Part shown: piece after piece, positions 15,353-19,025 of the stretch | How the letters are laid out: every line of letters begins with the position of its first letter | How positions within the stretch are numbered: position 1 is the first letter of the stretch | Origin: an uncultured Steroidobacter sp. | GTDB lineage: Bacteria; Pseudomonadota; Gammaproteobacteria; Steroidobacterales; Steroidobacteraceae | Length of the DNA: 19,025 nt | NCBI GenBank assembly: GCA_946478975.1 | Contig: CAMLEO010000115.1 | Location: 1 to 19,025 of the forward strand | Reading direction: 5' to 3' | Position numbers and translations under genes: made by a program | The notes under the pieces: model-generated | Told to the model about the DNA's origin: nothing | Seen by the model: the letters and a program-made list of their open reading frames with translations, nothing else | Database searches by the model: none

Positions 15353-17263
15353 ATGAATCGAGAGTCGCACGCGGATCTGGATCGTCGCACGTTTTTCGGG
15401 CTCGCCGGTGGCCTGGCTTTAGCGACCGCTGCTGTGGGTGACGCCCAAGCCGCGGCTGCACCACGTCCCACCGATCGGCCCACCAAACTTTATCCGCATA
15501 CCAGCGAGACCCGCTCGACGCGCGATCTGTCGGGCGTCTGGAAGTTTCGCCCCGATCCGGAGCAGGTCGGCGAGCGCGAAGGCTGGTTCAAAGGGCTGGA
15601 ACAGACCCGGCTCATTCCAGTGCCGTGCAGCTGGAACGAAATCTTCGACGATCTGCGCAACTACACGGGTACCGCCTGGTATCAATGTGACTTCGATGTG
15701 GACGGCGCGTGGAACGGCCGACGCATTCATCTGCGCTTCGGCTCCGTCACCTATCGCGCCAAGGTCTGGTTGAACGGCGCGTTGCTCGGCGAGCATGTCG
15801 GCGCTCATCTGCCGTTCGTGTTCGATGTGACCGGGCAGGTGAAGCCGGGCGCAACCAATACGTTGGTGGTGCTGGTCGAAAACGAGCTGCGGCTCGATCG
15901 TGTGCCGGCGGTGCCGGACAAAACGCGCGTGAGCATGCACACGCAACACTATCCCCAGACGACGTACGACTTCTTTCCATACTCCGGCATTCATCGGCCG
16001 GTGTTGTTGTTCACCACGCCGGACGTGCACATCCATGATCTCACTGTGCGAACGACTCTTGCAGGACGCGGCGGCAAAGTCGCGATCGATCTCACGACCT
16101 CAACGGGATGGAGCGGCAAGGCTCACGCACAGATTGCGGGTGCGGGCGAAGCTGTCCAAGTGCAGGTCAGCGCGGGTCGTGCTTCACTGAGCATCGACGT
16201 GCCGGATGCGCACTCGTGGTCGCCGGACGATCCGCATCTGTATCGATTGTCGGTGGCGCTCGACGACGGCGCCGTGCGCGACGTTTATCACCTGAAGATC
16301 GGCATTCGCGAAATCAAGGTGGATGGCGAGAAGCTGCTGTTGAACGGCAAGCCGGTGTTCCTGCGCGGCTTCGGCAAGCACGAAGATCTCGCGCTGAATG
16401 GCCGCGGCCTGAATGTTCCTGCCATCATTCGCGATTTCGAGCTGTTGAAATGGCTGGGCGCGAACAGCTTCCGCACTTCGCACTATCCCTACAGCGACGA
16501 GGCGCTGCAGCTGGCCGACGAATACGGCTTGCTGGTCATCGCCGAAACGCCGGCGGTGAGCCTGGTGTTCATGGATGGGCCGGAAATCCAGGAGGCGCGC
16601 GCACGGCAGCTCAGGCAGTACATCAACGAGCTGGTGGAGCGCGACAAGAATCATCCGTGCGTGATCATGTGGTCGGTGGCGAACGAGCCGCTCACCAAGC
16701 CGTTCCATACCACCAATCCCGAGCCGCCCGAATCGGTCGGCCGCGGCACGGCGTTCTTCAAGCCGATGTTCGATTTGTTCCGGCAGCTCGACCAGACCCG
16801 GCCGGTGACGATGGTGAGCTTGCAAGGCGGGCCGATGGACTGGCAGGCGTTCGGCGACGTGATTTGCACCAATTCATACAGCGGCTGGTACGCGATTTCG
16901 GGCCGGCTGGACGAGGCGGCGAAGGCAGTCGAGGAGGAGGCGCTGAAGTTACATGCGCGTCACCCGGGCAAGCCGGTGATGTTCACCGAGTTCGGCGCCG
17001 ATGCGATCGCGGGCACGCATGCGCAGCCGGCGGTGATGTGGAGCGAGGAATATCAGGCCGAGATGATCGAAATGTATATCCGCACGCTGGAGAAATTTCC
17101 GTTCATTGCCGGCACGCATCCGTGGGCGTTCGCGGACTTCCGAACGTCGCAAAGTATCATGCGTATGGCTGCCATGAATTTCAAAGGCGTGTTCACGCGC
17201 GACCGTCAGCCGAAGCTGGCGGCCCATCGTCTGAAGGAGCTGTGGAAGACGCCCAGGTCTTAA
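15353..17263 (+). CDS. Tat-exported GH2 beta-glucuronidase
   Basis: A 636-residue glycoside hydrolase family 2 enzyme that releases D-glucuronate from beta-glucuronides. Domains: signal peptide with a twin-arginine motif RRTFFG (RR at 11-12) and a hydrophobic stretch ending AQA near 33; sugar-binding jelly roll (~55-215); Ig-like domain (~220-305); TIM barrel (~308-630). Catalytic acid/base E445 lies in WSVANEP and nucleophile E546 in MFTEFGAD. The N-x-K motif (N609, K611) that binds the glucuronate carboxylate is present, followed by GVFTRDRQPK as in E. coli UidA, which separates it from beta-galactosidases. I prefer the ATG at 15353, with GAGGT 8 bases upstream, over the ATG at 15338. Export through Tat implies a folded periplasmic enzyme. 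It is divergent from gntR and manD and shares their operator. Confidence 0.94.
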   Translation: MNRESHADLDRRTFFGLAGGLALATAAVGDAQAAAAPRPTDRPTKLYPHTSETRSTRDLSGVWKFRPDPEQVGEREGWFKGLEQTRLIPVPCSWNEIFDDLRNYTGTAWYQCDFDVDGAWNGRRIHLRFGSVTYRAKVWLNGALLGEHVGAHLPFVFDVTGQVKPGATNTLVVLVENELRLDRVPAVPDKTRVSMHTQHYPQTTYDFFPYSGIHRPVLLFTTPDVHIHDLTVRTTLAGRGGKVAIDLTTSTGWSGKAHAQIAGAGEAVQVQVSAGRASLSIDVPDAHSWSPDDPHLYRLSVALDDGAVRDVYHLKIGIREIKVDGEKLLLNGKPVFLRGFGKHEDLALNGRGLNVPAIIRDFELLKWLGANSFRTSHYPYSDEALQLADEYGLLVIAETPAVSLVFMDGPEIQEARARQLRQYINELVERDKNHPCVIMWSVANEPLTKPFHTTNPEPPESVGRGTAFFKPMFDLFRQLDQTRPVTMVSLQGGPMDWQAFGDVICTNSYSGWYAISGRLDEAAKAVEEEALKLHARHPGKPVMFTEFGADAIAGTHAQPAVMWSEEYQAEMIEMYIRTLEKFPFIAGTHPWAFADFRTSQSIMRMAAMNFKGVFTRDRQPKLAAHRLKELWKTPRS

Positions 17264-17284
17264 AGCGGGCAAACTTGCAGCGCG

Positions 17285-17325
17285 CGAAGGCCGGGGCAGG
17301 CTATGCTACCGGCCTTCGTCGTTTT
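17285..17325 (+). terminator. Rho-independent terminator after the glucuronidase gene
   Basis: CGAAGGCCGG (17285-17294) and CCGGCCTTCG (17309-17318) form a perfect 10-bp stem with a 14-base loop, followed by TCGTTTT. It starts 21 bases after the stop. The T-run is short, but the position and stem strength support termination. Confidence 0.75.
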
Positions 17326-17339
17326 GGGGCTGAGTGTCG

Positions 17340-18071
17340 ATGCGATCGCAAGGTTTGTCGTTGGGCATTCTCGAAACCGGCGCGCCGCCGGCGGATTTGA
17401 CGCAGCGTTTTGGCAGTTACGGCGATATGTTTCGTCGCCTGCTCGGGCCGGAGTACGAGTATGCGTACTACGACGTGCGCAACGGCCAGCTCCCTGCGGA
17501 GGGCGAGCCGCACGATGTTTATCTCATCACTGGGTCGGCGTCTGGCGTTTACGACGGCGATGCGTGGATCGAGGCGCTGAAACATTTCGTGCAAGGCATT
17601 TCCGGGCGCGCGCCGCTGATCGGCATTTGTTTCGGTCATCAGGTGATGGCGGAGGCGTATGGCGGGCGAGTGATCAAGTCGCCCAAGGGCTGGGGCGCGG
17701 GGCTGCACAGTTATGAGATCACCCGGCGTGCGGAGTGGATGAAGACCGATGACGATCCGTCGATTCGCATTCCGGTGTCGCATCAGGATCAGATCGTCGA
17801 GCTGCCGAAGGATGCGACGGTGCTCGCGAGCAGTGCGTTCACGCCGTATGCGGTGTTGGAGTATCCGCAGCGGCGGGCGATTTCGTTTCAGGGCCATCCG
17901 GAGTTTTCACCCGAGTACGCTAACGCTCTGATCGACTTGCGTCGGGGGACTAGATATCCGCAGGACTTCGCCGACGCGGCGGCGGAGACGTTGAAGAAGC
18001 CGAATGATTCGCAGCGGGTCGCGGGATGGCTGCGAAGCTTCATCGACACCAAGACTCGCGAAGTGAGATAA
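17340..18071 (+). CDS. Class I glutamine amidotransferase-like protein
   Basis: A 243-residue stand-alone GATase1-fold protein related to the glutaminase part of GMP synthase. The catalytic triad is visible: C97 in the nucleophile elbow GICFGHQ, and H186 and E188 in QGHPEFS. Proteins of this type remove the amide from glutamine or cleave gamma-glutamyl bonds, sometimes in polyamine or glutathione-conjugate breakdown. No synthetase partner is present, and no gamma-Glu-putrescine pathway genes are nearby, so the substrate is open. The ATG at 17340 has GGGG 10 bases upstream; the GTG at 17334 is the alternative. It begins 15 bases after the glucuronidase terminator and I cannot locate its promoter. 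It ends one base from the convergent gene. Confidence 0.88.
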   Translation: MRSQGLSLGILETGAPPADLTQRFGSYGDMFRRLLGPEYEYAYYDVRNGQLPAEGEPHDVYLITGSASGVYDGDAWIEALKHFVQGISGRAPLIGICFGHQVMAEAYGGRVIKSPKGWGAGLHSYEITRRAEWMKTDDDPSIRIPVSHQDQIVELPKDATVLASSAFTPYAVLEYPQRRAISFQGHPEFSPEYANALIDLRRGTRYPQDFADAAAETLKKPNDSQRVAGWLRSFIDTKTREVR

Positions 18072-18072
18072 C

Positions 18073-19025
18073 TCAAGGCTCGCCGGCGGGTCCCACGACG
18101 ATTCTTCCGATGTCTGCATCGGTTATCGGGCGCAGCGTTTTCATCATGTCTTCACCGATGGGGCCCAACGGTCGGCCGGTCAAGCGGCCGGGCTGTTGGA
18201 ACACGGCGAGCCCATGGTTGCCGACGCGGGTCGAGCGCGTCATTCGCAACCAGCTTGCGAACGAGTGAGCGCTTGCTGGATCGTCGAACACCAGTCGCAC
18301 GGCGCCCAACGCGGGGTCCGTCATGGCCAGCCATTCCCGGCGCGAGGCGTTCGCGGAAGCAAGGCCAAGATCCCAAAATGGCAGCCGGAGCGAATCAATA
18401 TCTACTAATGTCGCGCGAGTCTCTGACGCACAGACCCACTCATCCCCTGTATCGCCTGTTCGTACCACGAAGCTCAGTTCGAGGTTGGCTTGCACCACGT
18501 CGAGTCCCGGCGCATGGCGGATCGGAACGAGTTGCGGGGTAATGACGTCCGCTCCCAAAGGTTTGCCGGTGTCGTGCCAGAGTGCTGGAACACGCACGAT
18601 CGAATCGTCGACCGCGACGCCGCCGGGCATCACGAGCAGGTCCACTGCGTAATTCCCCGTGAGATCCGCGCGACCCTTCGCAATGCGCGTGATCTTCAAC
18701 TGTCCTGGCGATAATCCAACGGTTGCCAGTTGCTCGCGTCCGTTCAAGGCAGCGCCGATATCCAGCTTGTCCCAGCCCAGCAACGTGCCCCCATATGTTG
18801 TGACGTTCAGCGTGCTCCAGACAATGCGATCGCCAGGCCGCAGTCCGCTGGGCGTGACGGCAATCAGCAGTCGTCTGCCGACGGAGCCGCTCGTTGCAAT
18901 CGCGGCATCTTGGAAGCTGGCGGCGTTCAACACCGTCGGCCGCACCTCAGCCTGCAATGTCACCTGACCGCTGAGACGATCCGGGCAGTCGAGAGTCGGA
19001 AAGCCGCCGCTAAATTCAGCCCGAT
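18073..19025 (-). CDS. Unrecognised protein, N-terminus beyond right edge
   Basis: An open frame of about 317 codons continues past the right edge: codons before the GTG at 18963 read ...FPTLDCPDRLSGQ without a stop, so that GTG is probably not the start. I do not recognise the family. The N-terminal part (NAASFQDAA..., LLIAVTPSGLRPGDRIVW, GLSPGQLKITRI) reads like beta-rich, Ig-like or adhesin-type sequence with alternating hydrophobic residues. The C-terminal third has a helical SFASWLRMTRSTRVG segment. No membrane span or catalytic motif stands out. One cysteine lies in WVCASE and one in the part upstream of the GTG. Codon usage resembles the neighbours, so I take it as a real gene. It converges with the amidotransferase gene, one base apart. 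Confidence 0.65.
   Translation of the reverse strand, partial: RAEFSGGFPTLDCPDRLSGQVTLQAEVRPTVLNAASFQDAAIATSGSVGRRLLIAVTPSGLRPGDRIVWSTLNVTTYGGTLLGWDKLDIGAALNGREQLATVGLSPGQLKITRIAKGRADLTGNYAVDLLVMPGGVAVDDSIVRVPALWHDTGKPLGADVITPQLVPIRHAPGLDVVQANLELSFVVRTGDTGDEWVCASETRATLVDIDSLRLPFWDLGLASANASRREWLAMTDPALGAVRLVFDDPASAHSFASWLRMTRSTRVGNHGLAVFQQPGRLTGRPLGPIGEDMMKTLRPITDADIGRIVVGPAGEP

Noticed and set aside
17302..17307. TATGCT as a -10 for the amidotransferase gene
   Set aside because: It lies in the terminator loop and has no -35 at a usable distance.
1..19025. Mobile elements, CRISPR arrays, tRNA or rRNA genes, defence island
   Set aside because: I looked for repeats, transposase motifs, direct-repeat arrays and clover-leaf sequences and saw none; the helicase-nuclease alone does not make a defence island.

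Overview
This high-GC, densely packed window looks like the chromosome of an environmental proteobacterium. A gammaproteobacterium of the Steroidobacter/Xanthomonadales kind is my guess from gene content and style; no rRNA or marker gene settles it. There are 15 protein genes, two of them cut by the window edges. I see no tRNA, rRNA, CRISPR array, transposase or IS end, and no gene-free stretch exceeds about 165 bases.

Layout. (1) 2-979: 3' part of an M13 zinc metallopeptidase, convergent with (2) 984-3275, an XPD/DinG-type iron-sulfur helicase with an N-terminal PD-(D/E)XK nuclease domain. (3) 3379-3900: a GNAT acetyltransferase. (4) 4042-9663: a tightly coupled four-gene signalling operon: membrane-bound hybrid histidine kinase with GAF, a long Q/E-rich signalling helix and three receivers; CheR methyltransferase; receiver-less CheB methylesterase; receiver-histidine kinase. 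No CheA, CheW or chemoreceptor is present. A GGAACC-N16-CGTTT element, typical of ECF-sigma promoters, precedes it. (5) 9660-10541: an ECF sigma factor with a C-terminal SnoaL-like domain, whose stop shares a CTAG tetranucleotide with the kinase stop. A divergent 101-residue gene (10701-11006) is preceded by a second element of the same design, GGAATT-N16-CGTTT. (6) 10991-12949: a membrane acyltransferase-3 and an exported SGNH esterase, in one operon. (7) 13096-17263: a glucuronide-catabolism locus: D-mannonate dehydratase (manD), a FadR-type GntR regulator and a Tat-exported GH2 beta-glucuronidase. (8) 17340-18071: a class I glutamine amidotransferase-like protein, convergent with (9) an unrecognised protein running off the right edge.

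The best-supported system is the glucuronide locus. All three genes carry a copy of the palindrome AATTGGTC-A-GACCAATT or a degenerate TTGG-N5-CCAA version of it. Each copy lies in the spacer of a recognisable sigma-70-like promoter. The simplest model is that the GntR protein represses itself, manD and the glucuronidase and is released by a uronate-derived signal. The glucuronidase would free glucuronate outside the cytoplasm and ManD would dehydrate D-mannonate to 2-keto-3-deoxygluconate; the isomerase and reductase in between must lie elsewhere.

The most speculative but interesting system is the CheR/CheB pair without a chemoreceptor, locked into an operon with two histidine kinases. The kinase's own Q/E-rich helix is a possible methylation substrate.
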